Origin: Dehalococcoidia bacterium
GTDB taxonomy: Bacteria > Chloroflexota > Dehalococcoidia > SZUA-161 > SpSt-899
Direction: 5' to 3'
Length of the DNA stretch: 12,790 nt
Assembly (NCBI GenBank): GCA_023271515.1
Contig: JALPXQ010000035.1
Coordinates: forward strand, 1-12,790
Part shown: positions 1 through 7,508 of the stretch, piece by piece
Numbering within the stretch: position 1 is the stretch's first letter
Layout: every line of letters begins with the position of its first letter
Position numbers and translations under genes: made by a program
The notes under the pieces: model-generated
Seen by the model: the letters and a program-made list of their open reading frames with translations, nothing else
What the model was told of the DNA's origin: nothing
Databases searched by the model: none

Positions 1-145
1 TCTCTCCATCAGGTTTACCCCAGGAGCGTCAATCATGGCATTTCCACACGGCATAGGGGGCGTTGGGATTGAAGGGTCTTGATAAAAGAATCGGGCTCCT
101 CTATTCTGTTGAATGAAACAGCAACAGAAACAAAGGAGGAACCCG

Positions 146-1464
146 ATGGCTGAGATCCAGATAGACCTCAAGCTCACTGTAAAGGTACCACAAGAAGGGA
201 TGAAAATCAACAATTTGTTATACCAGTTAAGGAAATTCATGCCGCAACTCTTTTTCGCGATACTACAAGCGATATTCTCTGCGGTAGAGGAAAAGGCGAT
301 TGCAGAGTTGAAAAAGGCATCTCCTCAGCGATATGTAAGAAATGGTCGGCAGACCAGACAGATACGGACTGCTTATGGATTATTTCGCTATCAGATGGCC
401 AGGATCCGGGATAAAGAAACTCGGCACACGCTGACTCCACTACCTGGGGCCATAGGTCTAGCTCGTTATCGCCGTCATATGATAGAGACTGGTGAGGGAG
501 GAATAGGGCTTGTTTGTCACTTATCGTATAGAAAGACGGTGAAGGAGGTGGACAGGCTTTTAGGGACGGATATGAGCAAAAGCACTCTTCACAGGCAGGT
601 TCAGATATTTGCCCGGGATAGGTGTGATTGGCCAGATCTCAAGGAAAGTTCCCTACCGGTTCCTGATGGTTGATGGGACCAAGGTGCGCTTACAGGAAGT
701 GGATCAGAAAGGTCATGGCAAGAAGGTGGAGATGCGCTGGGCCTTAGCCTCCCTGGAGGAGAAGGGTAAATTTGATCTCGTGGGCATATGGATTGGCAAG
801 TCATGGCAAAAGATACGCCAGGATTTGAATCAGCGATTGAATTACTCCAACCTGGAGGTGCTTTTCTCTGATGGTGGTCCTGGAATAGAAGAGAATCTGC
901 TTGCTCCGGGAATGCGTCATCAGAGGTGCTTATGGCATGGGAAGCGAGACTTTCCATATATCCTCTATCTTGATAAGTTAAAGAAACCACAGCAAAAAGA
1001 GTTCAAGGAGAAACTCAAGTCCATCCCAGCGATGAACCTCAGGCGGTCTGACTTAGAACAACTGACCCCGGAAGATCTCCCCAGGGTGAAAGAACTGGCC
1101 CAGAAGACAAAACAAGGCTTTAAAGAGCTGCTTGATGCTCTCCCGGAAGAGAAGTATCCGGCAGCCAGGGCATATATCCAGAATCTTTCCCAAAGTGTTA
1201 CCACCTTCTTTGAGTTCTGGTTTGCTAATAAACTCTGGATTCCGTTGAATACCAATGCTGCTAAAGAGCTGCTTCAGCCAGGTAAAGAATCGAATCTGGG
1301 CTGTTGGCAAACGGTGGGGCGAGCCCGGGCTTACCAACTGGTTGAAAGTCGTCGTGAACAAGGTTTTCTTCCCTCTCAATTGGAATCAATTATGGGCGGA
1401 ATATCTCCACATAGATTCAAATCTCCAGATCAATCTGACTGAGGTCAAATATCAATGGCTATAG
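146..1464 (+). pseudogene. Broken DDE-type IS transposase (ISLre2/UPF0236-like), two frameshifts
   Basis: A transposase reading frame spread over three frames. Frame 2 (146 to about 645) gives the N-terminal part with a STLHRQ segment. Frame 3 (about 646 to 1262) gives MVDGTKVRLQE, a probable first catalytic Asp, then SDGGPGIEENL and RHQRCLWHGKRDFPY. Frame 1 (about 1258 to 1464) gives the C-terminal FSQVKNRIWAVGKRW region that normally follows the last catalytic acid. The joins fall near 645-650 (aaggaaag) and 1258-1268; both need a +1 shift. The start at 146 is chosen over ATG 113 because AAGGAGG at 133-139 lies six bases before it. The upper frames end in stops at 673 and 1442, so no full protein is made unless both shifts are suppressed. 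Family naming comes from the general layout of the motifs and is tentative. I could not find convincing terminal inverted repeats. Confidence 0.75.
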
Positions 1465-1502
1465 CTCCATCATACAACTTTGGGACAAGCTCTAATGATA
1501 AA

Positions 1503-1517
1503 TTGGGCGCTGCCCAA
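1503..1517. repeat. Short perfect palindrome before hdrC remnant
   Basis: TTGGGC, a three-base centre GCT, then GCCCAA. It ends one base before the ATG at 1518 that fits the hdrC start, between the transposase remnant and hdrC. It could be an operator, an IS end or chance. Nothing else supports a role. Confidence 0.3.
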
Positions 1518-1920
1518 ATGAGAGTCGAACTTACTTCAAAAAAACTACATGGTAGCTTCGCAGTCAAGATCGAGGAGATCAGCGGGCAGGATCTACTTTC
1601 CTGTTATCAATGTGGCAAATGCTCTGCTGGTTGTCCCATGTCCTTTGCCATGGATATTCTCCCCAATCAAACGGCTGGCGCAACTGGGAATGGAGGCGGA
1701 GATAGCCGAGTCGAAGGCGATCTGGCTCTGTGCCAGCTGTATTACCTGTGCGGCGCGCTGCCCCCGTGGCTGTGACCTTTCGAGGGTGATGGAGGCCCTG
1801 AGGCTCCTGACGCTGCGGAAAAACGTGGACGCGGTTGAACCATCCCGGATCCCAAAGGAAACCCTTGCCGATCTCCCGCAAATAGCACTGGTGAGCTGCT
1901 TGCGAAAATTCACCGCTTAA
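1518..1920 (+). pseudogene. hdrC: Heterodisulfide reductase subunit C-like, frameshifted
   Basis: HdrC carries two [4Fe-4S] clusters that pass electrons between the flavin subunit HdrA and the HdrB active site. Both cluster motifs are visible but in different frames. CYQCGKCSAGCP (CxxCxxCxxxCP) followed by MDILPNQ is in the frame beginning at 1518; RLAQLGMEAEIAESKAIW and the second motif CASCITCAARCP are in the +1 frame, which ends at 1920 after a normal-looking C-terminus (LPQIALVSCLRKFTA). The shift lies near 1668-1674, just after PNQ. Without it the first frame runs to 1775 through nonsense. An alternative start at 1455 inside the transposase tail is less likely. The gene lies directly downstream of a dead transposase and upstream of a truncated hdrB, so the whole pair appears inactivated. 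A sequencing error could explain this one shift, but not the neighbouring lesions as well. Confidence 0.8.
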
Positions 1921-1941
1921 TCGCGGCGCACAGGCAAATAG

Positions 1942-2154
1942 ATGATGAACTTGAGCTACTACCCCGGGTGCACCCTCAAAACCAAGGCCAGGAATTTCGA
2001 GGACTCTGCCATCGCCTCCATGGCGGTGCTGGGGATCGACCTGGTAGAGCTTCCCCCGCTGGAATTGTTGCGGTGCATCCTACTGTTTGGCCGAGGATGA
2101 CCTGATACACTAGGTAGCACCGGTTCGTGACCTCATCCGGGTGAAAGAGCAGAG
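1942..2154 (+). pseudogene. hdrB: Heterodisulfide reductase subunit B-like, truncated fragment
   Basis: Only the first ~70 codons of a gene normally near 290-300 codons remain. It begins MMNLSYYPGCTLKTKA, the start of the first CCG (cysteine-rich) domain that binds the noncubane cluster at the heterodisulfide site, and continues LGIDLVELP. A one-base shift in the run of C around 2053-2059 moves the conserved WNCCGASY to another frame, which then meets TAG at 2111. Past the stop, VAPVRDLIRVKEQ still looks like HdrB. Homology stops at about 2154, three bases before the left inverted repeat of the ABC segment. The ATG is 21 bases after the hdrC stop, as expected for an hdrCB pair. Confidence 0.72.
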
Positions 2155-2156
2155 CA

Positions 2157-2185
2157 TCAGAGGGATTCTCCCCCTGATGATCTTG
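2157..2185. repeat. Left inverted repeat bracketing the ABC-transporter segment
   Basis: Matches the reverse complement of 7361-7389 at 23 of 29 positions. The inner 11 bases, TGATGATCTTG (2175-2185), are identical to the partner in inverted orientation. This copy can also fold on itself: 2155-2165 pairs with 2169-2179 around a TTC loop with one mismatch. It lies 34 bases from the permease stop at 2220 and directly follows the point where hdrB homology ends. No target duplication is evident outside it. Confidence 0.6.
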
Positions 2186-2219
2186 CAACCAACCGCTCAA
2201 GCCCCTGCCTCATATCGCT

Positions 2220-2996
2220 TCAGCGGGCTCGCCAATCGAGTTTCAGAGGCATAAGTACCAAGACCACAAGTGTAAATGCCACGAGAATAAGCAAATCCAG
2301 CCAAAACTGGCCATACATCCTGCCGGCTATAGCGGCGCGCAGTGTCTCGGCAATATAAGTGGTAGGAATAAACCGTGCTACCACCTGCAATGGACCCGGC
2401 AGATGCTCAAGCGGGAAGAATACCGGAGCCAGGAAGATGAAGAAGGGGCTCACCACCTGAGTCGCTATGCCTGCGATCTCACCTGTTGGGCTCCAAAACC
2501 CGATAAAGGCCCCTATCCCGGCCATGGTAATTCCACCCAGTATTAGTATGAGCAATGCCACCGGTGGAAGCCACAAATCAAGAGCGATCCCTCCTATCAG
2601 CAACATAATGAGAAGTGACGGGACAGCAAGGATAAAGCCGCGCGAGGTCAGCGCAGCGACAAAGATCGCCTTGGAGATGGGAAGAGCGGCATAATACTCG
2701 AATGCATTCTGATATCTCAGACGTCCAATGAGTTGGCCCAGCGTGAGCATCATTCCGAAACTGATATTTGAGACAAGCGAACCAACGAAGATAAATTGGA
2801 GCCTTTCCGGTCCCACGTCGCCGACGAACAACACGAGAAAGCCCATAAGAAATAAGGCAAGGAATGTGTTTGGGACAAGATACCAAAACCACATTGTCCT
2901 TAAGTCGAAGAGTTGACTCTTAAGGAGCCACCCAAAATCGCGGATATTCTTTGAGAGATTAAGCCCTTTAGCTTGCTCCATTACCTCGTTCATCAT
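2220..2996 (-). CDS. ABC-2 type transporter membrane protein
   Basis: A 258-residue polytopic membrane protein. Hydrophobic segments lie at about residues 40-60, 70-100, 115-140, 145-170, 175-195 and 228-250, giving roughly six spans, as in the ABC-2 exporter family (drug, polysaccharide and antibiotic exporters). The stretch PFFIFLAPVFFPLEHLPGPL followed by PTTY is the usual conserved C-terminal region of this family. Its 5' end overlaps the 3' end of the ATPase gene by 29 bases, so the two are translationally coupled partners. GGAGGG lies just before two adjacent ATG codons, and the second (2993) has the better spacing. The substrate cannot be read from the sequence. It is the last gene of the leftward transporter run. 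Confidence 0.88.
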   Translation of the reverse strand: MMNEVMEQAKGLNLSKNIRDFGWLLKSQLFDLRTMWFWYLVPNTFLALFLMGFLVLFVGDVGPERLQFIFVGSLVSNISFGMMLTLGQLIGRLRYQNAFEYYAALPISKAIFVAALTSRGFILAVPSLLIMLLIGGIALDLWLPPVALLILILGGITMAGIGAFIGFWSPTGEIAGIATQVVSPFFIFLAPVFFPLEHLPGPLQVVARFIPTTYIAETLRAAIAGRMYGQFWLDLLILVAFTLVVLVLMPLKLDWRAR

Positions 2997-3936
2997 TACC
3001 CTCCCATCTCTTGCCGGTTAATTTGATGTAGACATCTTCAAAGGTCGGCGTGATCAAGCGAAAGTCGTCCAGAGTCTCAAAGCCCAACCGTTCAATTACA
3101 GTTGAAAAGAGAGCGGAAGCCTCCCCTTTTGAGCTGGTGATCTGCCAGACGGCCGGTCGCAGCCTAATGCTATCTGGAATTGCTGCCAGGAAATCCTGTG
3201 CTTGCTCTTCCTGGCCAGAGCGCAGGCGCACTTCCAAACGGACGGTGTCCTCGACCAGGCGCTTCAACTGACCCGGCGTTCCCATGGCCTGCAGCTTGCC
3301 GAGATCAATGATTGTTACCCTTTGCACTACCCATTCTGCTTCCAGAACGTTATGTGTGACCAGGATTATCGTTGTTCCACGCTGACCATTAAGTTCATGA
3401 AGATAATCCCACACGAGCCTGCGTCGCACGGGATCTAGCTCATTGGTGGGTTCATCGAGTATCAGTAGCCGCGAATAGTTCATAAATGTAGAAAGCAAAG
3501 CGGCAAGCCTCCTCTCACCCCCGCTCAGCTTACCCACCAGTCGGTCTGCCAGCTCCTTTACATCGAACCGTTCAATAAGACCATCGGCCTGTTTTTGTGC
3601 CTCTGCCTTTGACTGACCTCGGAGCCGCCCGGTAATGTAGAGGGCTTCACGAAACTTGTGTGAGTTCAAGCCCACAACTATCTGGTTGTAGTAACCTACG
3701 TAGTGGGGAACCACCGCTGGCTTTGCCACTACATCGTGGCCGAAGAGAAAGATGCTGCCGCTCGTGGGGCGAAGGAGCCCTGCCATCTGGCGCACAAGGG
3801 TTGTTTTCCCCGCTCCGTTGGGCCCAAAGACCCCGAATATCTCTCCTTGAGCAATCTCAAGGTCTATTTTGTCGTTAGCCATCGGGCCTTTCGCATATAC
3901 TTTGGTAAGCTGCTCTACCCTATAAGCTTTTTGCAT
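2968..3936 (-). CDS. ABC transporter ATP-binding protein (ABC-2 exporter partner)
   Basis: A 322-residue ATPase. It shows Walker A GPNGAGKTT (residues 38-46), signature LSGGE (137-141), Walker B LLILDEP (157-163) and the switch histidine in LVTHN (about 195). After the nucleotide-binding domain there is a further ~90-residue C-terminal domain, typical of ATPases paired with ABC-2 permeases (CcmA/DrrA type). I chose ATG 3936 because AAGGAGAG precedes it by a suitable distance; a longer frame from 3966 has no such signal. The stop lies inside the start of the permease gene. About 200 bases separate it from the upstream FtsX-like permease, so it may be a separate exporter from the MacB-like one or be co-transcribed with it. 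Confidence 0.92.
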   Translation of the reverse strand: MQKAYRVEQLTKVYAKGPMANDKIDLEIAQGEIFGVFGPNGAGKTTLVRQMAGLLRPTSGSIFLFGHDVVAKPAVVPHYVGYYNQIVVGLNSHKFREALYITGRLRGQSKAEAQKQADGLIERFDVKELADRLVGKLSGGERRLAALLSTFMNYSRLLILDEPTNELDPVRRRLVWDYLHELNGQRGTTIILVTHNVLEAEWVVQRVTIIDLGKLQAMGTPGQLKRLVEDTVRLEVRLRSGQEEQAQDFLAAIPDSIRLRPAVWQITSSKGEASALFSTVIERLGFETLDDFRLITPTFEDVYIKLTGKRWEGNDERGNGAS

Positions 3937-4143
3937 CGTTACTCTCTCCTTGTGTCTTTTAGGCAAGCGACCCCGGCACTCTGCTGGAGTTCTTCGTGGA
4001 AGAGCCTCGGCTCATCCACGATACATGGTAACAAGAGACGCAGCCACAAACAGGGGTTGCAACAACAATTTGCTTTGGTGGCTCTGCACCTGGATTGAGA
4101 ACGGCTTGGAGCAGCGCAAGTGACGAGTTTGAGCCGTTCAACA
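3937..4143. other. Intergenic gap between the two exporters, no convincing gene
   Basis: 207 bases between the FtsX-like permease stop and the downstream ATPase start. A 61-codon open frame (3959-4144, minus strand) begins immediately at the permease stop and has no ribosome-binding site or recognisable motif. I see no strong hairpin followed by a T-run and no clear -35/-10 pair, so it is not possible to say whether transcription continues through it. Confidence 0.5.
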
Positions 4144-5358
4144 TTAAACAAATCGCAGTGCGCTCGCAATCTCAAGCTTAGCCGCCCGGTAGGCAGGATA
4201 GATGGCGGAGATCGTTGTCGCCACCAGGGCAAGAAGAAACGGCGCCCAGGCTACATCCAATCCTAATGCGATGCCGAGGGGCACCGGCTGGCCGCCCGGC
4301 CCGGGATAGGTGATGCCGGCGACGTTGATAAGAGACCCGATTCCCCATCCCAGGGCCACTCCCAGAAGGCCGCTGAAGAGGCCAAGAAGCACACCCTCGC
4401 TCAAGAACATCCCGAAGACCTGATGGCGCCTGGTCCCGATTGCCCGAACAGTGCCCACCTCGCGAATCCGCTCAAAGAAGGCCATGGTCAGCGCCCCAAG
4501 GACGCTAAAGAATACTAACACAAAGATCACCAGACCAATAAATCCGAAAATAAGATTCAAAAACAGCACCAACTGATGGTGGAAATCTGCCAGCTCCTGC
4601 CAGGTTTTAACCCTAAGGCCTGCCAGGTCGTTCTCCTCCAGGGCCCTTTGCACCCTCAGGGCGACCTCCTCGGTGGCACCGTGGTCGGCGAGCTTGACGG
4701 CGATCGTGCTGATACGGTCTGTTCCACGCATCATCTGGTTAAAGGAGACAGGGGCGATCACCATGTTGCCCCCAAGACCGGGCACGTGGTAGATCCCGGC
4801 GACTTCCGCATTGGCGGCATGATAGAGTCCGTCTACGGTTCTTGCCTTCACCACCAGGTTATCACCGGGTTGAAGGCCCAGTTCCCTTGCCAGGTCTTGT
4901 GTAATGAGCATTGCTCCCAGATCACCATCTTTCAGCGGGCGGCCCTCCTTGATCTCTGGGAGAGGGACGGGATTACCCGGTTCTGCTCCGATAGCAAGGA
5001 AGGTCGTTGTGCCCTTCTCTTCTGTTCCGAGAAGGCCCATTAGGCTAAGCCCAGTGGTGTAGGAGACCACCTGGGGATCCTCAGCTAATATCTCCCTAAC
5101 CCCGGCAAGGACCTCAGGGGCGATGAGATAATCGTATCCGTAACGCTCCCCGTCCCAGAAAGCTTCTGTTGCGATCCGAAGGTGCCATACCTGACGGATG
5201 GCGCTTTCCCTGGCCATGGCAGCGACGTCCACACCGTAGCCACGGAAAAGAAATAGGGCCGCTATTCCAAAAGCGATGAGTAAAAGGCTCAAGATTGTCC
5301 TCCGCCGGTTGCGAAGGAGATTTCGTAATGCCAGCTTAATCACAAGCACGGGTTTCAC
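4144..5358 (-). CDS. FtsX-like (MacB/LolC-type) ABC permease, copy 2
   Basis: A 404-residue permease with the FtsX/MacB/LolCE layout. There is one N-terminal membrane span after a basic LLRNRRRT segment (residues about 20-42), a large extracytoplasmic domain (about 45-260) and three C-terminal spans, including the conserved FFERIREVGTVRAIGTRR loop. Length matches LolC/LolE. The first start in frame is GTG 5358, but the conserved GTG at 5349 has better spacing from the upstream GAGGGGG. It is a tandem duplicate of the gene at 5407-6630: the last third is almost identical even at silent sites, while the extracytoplasmic domains differ clearly. The 5' flank still holds a remnant of the ATPase gene tail. 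The pair probably forms a heterodimer served by the ATPase at 6599-7315, as LolC and LolE share LolD. Substrate unknown. Confidence 0.9.
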   Translation of the reverse strand: MKPVLVIKLALRNLLRNRRRTILSLLLIAFGIAALFLFRGYGVDVAAMARESAIRQVWHLRIATEAFWDGERYGYDYLIAPEVLAGVREILAEDPQVVSYTTGLSLMGLLGTEEKGTTTFLAIGAEPGNPVPLPEIKEGRPLKDGDLGAMLITQDLARELGLQPGDNLVVKARTVDGLYHAANAEVAGIYHVPGLGGNMVIAPVSFNQMMRGTDRISTIAVKLADHGATEEVALRVQRALEENDLAGLRVKTWQELADFHHQLVLFLNLIFGFIGLVIFVLVFFSVLGALTMAFFERIREVGTVRAIGTRRHQVFGMFLSEGVLLGLFSGLLGVALGWGIGSLINVAGITYPGPGGQPVPLGIALGLDVAWAPFLLALVATTISAIYPAYRAAKLEIASALRFV

Positions 5359-5380
5359 CCCCTCATTCAGAGTCGTCTAT
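5359..5380 (-). repeat. Remnant of ATPase gene tail copied with the permease duplication
   Basis: Read on the minus strand this matches the end of the MacB-like ATPase gene at about 6624-6645 apart from one missing base and one or two substitutions (GACGACT-CTGAATGAGGG against GACGACTGCTGAATGAGGG). In the ATPase gene this encodes DGRLLNEG. Here it is non-coding. It marks the upstream end of the duplicated unit. Confidence 0.7.
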
Positions 5381-5406
5381 TCCTGGTATATTGGCTCATA
5401 CCTTCC

Positions 5407-6630
5407 TTAAACAAATCGCAGTGCGCTCGCTATCTCAAGCTTAGCCGCCCGGTAGGCAGGATAGATGGCGGAGATCGTTGTCGCCACCAGGGCAACGAGA
5501 AACGGCGCCCAGGCTACGTCCAATCCTAATGCGATCCGGAAGGGCAGCTTCTCGCCGGCTATGGGGAGTATGTAGGTGAGCCCGGCGACGTTGATGAGAG
5601 ACCCGATTCCCCATCCCAGGGCCACTCCCAGAAGGCCGCTGAAGAGGCCAAGAAGCACACCCTCGCTCAAGAACATCCCGAAGACCTGATGGCGCCTGGT
5701 CCCGATTGCCCGAACAGTGCCCACCTCGCGAATGCGCTCAAAGAAGGCCATGGTCAGCGCCTCAAGGACGCTGAAGAGTACCAACAGGAAGATCACCAGC
5801 CCGATAAATCCGAAGACGCTATTTAGAAACAGCGCCAGCAGATGGTGGAACCACGCCAGATCCTCCCAGGTCCTGACCCTAAGGCCTGCCAGGTCGTTCC
5901 CCTCCAGGGCCCTTTGCACCCTCAGGGCGACTTCTTCTGTGGCACCGTGGTCGTCGAGCTTGACCACGATCCTCCCAATACGATCTGTTTCCCGCATCAT
6001 CTGGTTAAAGGAGATAGGGGTGATCACTGTCGTGCCTTCGATTTCTCCCGGGCGGGAGATCCCTGCGACCTTGACGTTGCCACTCTTAAAATCCCCATGG
6101 ACGGTCCTTGCAGTCACCATCAGGTAGTCACCGACTTCAATCTCCAGTGCCCGGGCAAGCCCGGGTGAAATGAGCACCGCTTCCAGATCCGCTTGCTCAA
6201 GCCGGCGGCCCTCCTTGACCTCCACGTCAGGAACGGGGTTTCCCGGTTGTATTCCGATGGCCACGACGGGTATGCTTCTCTCCTCCGTTGCGATAAGGCC
6301 CTCCAGCCCAAGGTTAGTGCTGTAGGAGATCACTTGGGGCTCCTCAGCCAGAACCTCCTTTACCCCGGCAAGTAACTCAGGAGAGATGAGATAATCGTAT
6401 CCATAACGGCCCCCTTCCCAGTAAGCCTCTGTTGCGATCTGAAAGTGACCATGTCGCTCGATGGCGCTATCCTTGACCGCGGTTATGACATCCACATTGT
6501 AGCCGCGGAAAAGAAATAGCGCCGCTGTTCCCAAAGCGATCAACGATAGGCTCAAGATCGTCCTCCGCCGATTGCGGAAGAGGTTGCGTAAGGCCAGCTT
6601 AATCACAAGCACGGGTTTCCACCCCCTCAT
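5407..6630 (-). CDS. FtsX-like (MacB/LolC-type) ABC permease, copy 1
   Basis: A 407-residue permease of the same layout as its downstream duplicate: an N-terminal span after LFRNRRRT, a long extracytoplasmic domain, and three C-terminal spans around FFERIREVGTVRAIGTRR. The longest frame starts at ATG 6630, inside the ATPase gene, giving a 32-base overlap. The GTG at 6612 matches the better-placed start of the other copy. Only 48 bases separate its stop from copy 2. Family members move lipoproteins, peptides or antibiotics out of the inner membrane using a MacB/LolD ATPase. No periplasmic adaptor (MacA type) gene lies in the window, so a plain LolCDE-like or FtsX-exporter arrangement is more likely than a tripartite pump. 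Confidence 0.91.
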   Translation of the reverse strand: MRGWKPVLVIKLALRNLFRNRRRTILSLSLIALGTAALFLFRGYNVDVITAVKDSAIERHGHFQIATEAYWEGGRYGYDYLISPELLAGVKEVLAEEPQVISYSTNLGLEGLIATEERSIPVVAIGIQPGNPVPDVEVKEGRRLEQADLEAVLISPGLARALEIEVGDYLMVTARTVHGDFKSGNVKVAGISRPGEIEGTTVITPISFNQMMRETDRIGRIVVKLDDHGATEEVALRVQRALEGNDLAGLRVRTWEDLAWFHHLLALFLNSVFGFIGLVIFLLVLFSVLEALTMAFFERIREVGTVRAIGTRRHQVFGMFLSEGVLLGLFSGLLGVALGWGIGSLINVAGLTYILPIAGEKLPFRIALGLDVAWAPFLVALVATTISAIYPAYRAAKLEIASALRFV

Positions 6631-7315
6631 TCAGCAGTCGTCCATCGCGGATATGGACGCTCCTCCTGGCGTATCGGCTCACTACTGGATCGTGGGTGAC
6701 CACGATGAAGGTCACCTTCTGCTCCTTGTTGAGCCGGGCCACGAGCTTCATAATCTCATCCCCTGTCTCGGAATCGAGGTTGGCCGACGGCTCATCGGCA
6801 AGCACCAGTCTGGGCTCGGTAACCAGGGCACGGGCGATCGCCACCCGCTGATGCTGCCCCCCGGAGAGGTCATTTGGCCTCCGCCTGGCAAGCTCCCCAA
6901 GGCCGACCTCCCCCAGCATGTCCATGACCCGGCGCTGTCGCTCCTTGCGGCTTGCTCCCAACAATAGAAGTGGATACTCTACGTTCTCGTAGACCGAGAG
7001 AACCGGGATTAAGGCAAAGCTCTGGAAGATGAACCCGATCTTATGGTTGCGCAGCTCGGCCAGCCTTCCATCAGAGAGCTTTGAAAGGGCCTTGCCTTCC
7101 AGGAAGACATCTCCCGAGGTGGGCCTGGCGATGGCGCCGATCAGGTTCAGGAGGGTAGTCTTGCCGCTCCCTGAGGGGCCGCTGATTACCAGCAGATCGC
7201 CCTGGGGAACCTCCAGGTTCACTCCTCTTAAGGCGTGAACCACTATCTTGCCGAGACTGTAATCCTTGCTTAAATTCTCTATCTTAAGTAGCGGTTGTTG
7301 AAAATCTTTACTCAC
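6599..7315 (-). CDS. MacB/LolD-type ABC transporter ATP-binding protein
   Basis: A 238-residue ATPase of the LolD/MacB/SalX group. It shows Walker A GPSGSGKTT (46-54), Q-loop FIFQSF (about 98), signature LSGGQHQRVAIARAL (150-164), Walker B VLADEPSANLD (171-181) and switch histidine in VVTHD (208). GPSGSGKTTLLN and the short length without an extra C-terminal domain are typical of ATPases that work with FtsX-like permeases. The start is GTG 7315, preceded by AGGAGG with five bases between. It is the first gene of the leftward transporter run, and its 3' end overlaps permease copy 1. Its leader begins in the structured region that includes the right inverted repeat. Confidence 0.94.
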   Translation of the reverse strand: MSKDFQQPLLKIENLSKDYSLGKIVVHALRGVNLEVPQGDLLVISGPSGSGKTTLLNLIGAIARPTSGDVFLEGKALSKLSDGRLAELRNHKIGFIFQSFALIPVLSVYENVEYPLLLLGASRKERQRRVMDMLGEVGLGELARRRPNDLSGGQHQRVAIARALVTEPRLVLADEPSANLDSETGDEIMKLVARLNKEQKVTFIVVTHDPVVSRYARRSVHIRDGRLLNEGVETRACD

Positions 7316-7360
7316 CTGAACCTCCTCATTATGTATTCTGCTCTCCTTCTATCTCTTTGT

Positions 7361-7389
7361 CAAGATCATCACCGGGATTCTCCCCCTGA
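7361..7389. repeat. Right inverted repeat bracketing the ABC-transporter segment
   Basis: Partner of 2157-2185: CAAGATCATCA at 7361-7371 is the exact inverse of 2175-2185, and overall 23 of 29 positions match in inverted orientation. Because the core is itself palindromic, 7367-7389 also matches 2155-2177 directly at 21 of 23. It lies 45 bases upstream of the GTG of the MacB-like ATPase. Confidence 0.6.
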
Positions 7390-7418
7390 AACCCGCTAGA
7401 CCAGTTGTGTCCTGTGCT

Positions 7419-7443
7419 CGTAAAGGAGCTTCGCCCCTTTACG
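7419..7443. repeat. Hairpin 1 with a competing alternative fold
   Basis: CGTAAAGG (7419-7426) pairs perfectly with CCTTTACG (7436-7443). A second, mutually exclusive hairpin is possible: GCTTCG (7428-7433) with CGAAGC (7442-7447), which uses the right arm of the first and the base of hairpin 2. Confidence 0.7.
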
Positions 7444-7445
7444 AA

Positions 7446-7472
7446 GCATAGGAATCTTTGAAATTCCTATGC
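7446..7472. repeat. Hairpin 2, perfect 10-bp stem
   Basis: GCATAGGAAT (7446-7455) and ATTCCTATGC (7463-7472) around a 7-base loop. It abuts hairpin 1 with two bases between. Confidence 0.78.
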
Positions 7473-7480
7473 CTCGAGGT

Positions 7481-7502
7481 GTGAAGGAATCCTTTCCTTC
7501 AC
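7481..7502. repeat. Hairpin 3, perfect 8-bp stem
   Basis: GTGAAGGA (7481-7488) and TCCTTCAC (7495-7502) around a 6-base loop. The palindrome CCTCGAGG (7472-7479) lies between it and hairpin 2. Confidence 0.7.
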
Positions 7503-7508
7503 TGGCTA

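Noticed and set aside
1..145. Gene end or IS terminal repeat at the left edge
   Set aside because: Short frames on both strands show no recognisable protein, and I found no convincing inverted match with the sequence after 1464.
146..1464. Programmed frameshifting in the transposase
   Set aside because: Two separate +1 changes are needed, and neither join shows a classic A6G or similar slippery site; decay or assembly error is simpler.
3959..4144. 61-codon cysteine-containing frame after permease copy 2
   Set aside because: No ribosome site, no motif, and it begins at the permease stop; most likely non-coding.
4576..5043. 155-codon open frame on the plus strand
   Set aside because: Antisense to FtsX-like permease copy 2. 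A similar shadow appears over copy 1, as expected from their sequence similarity.
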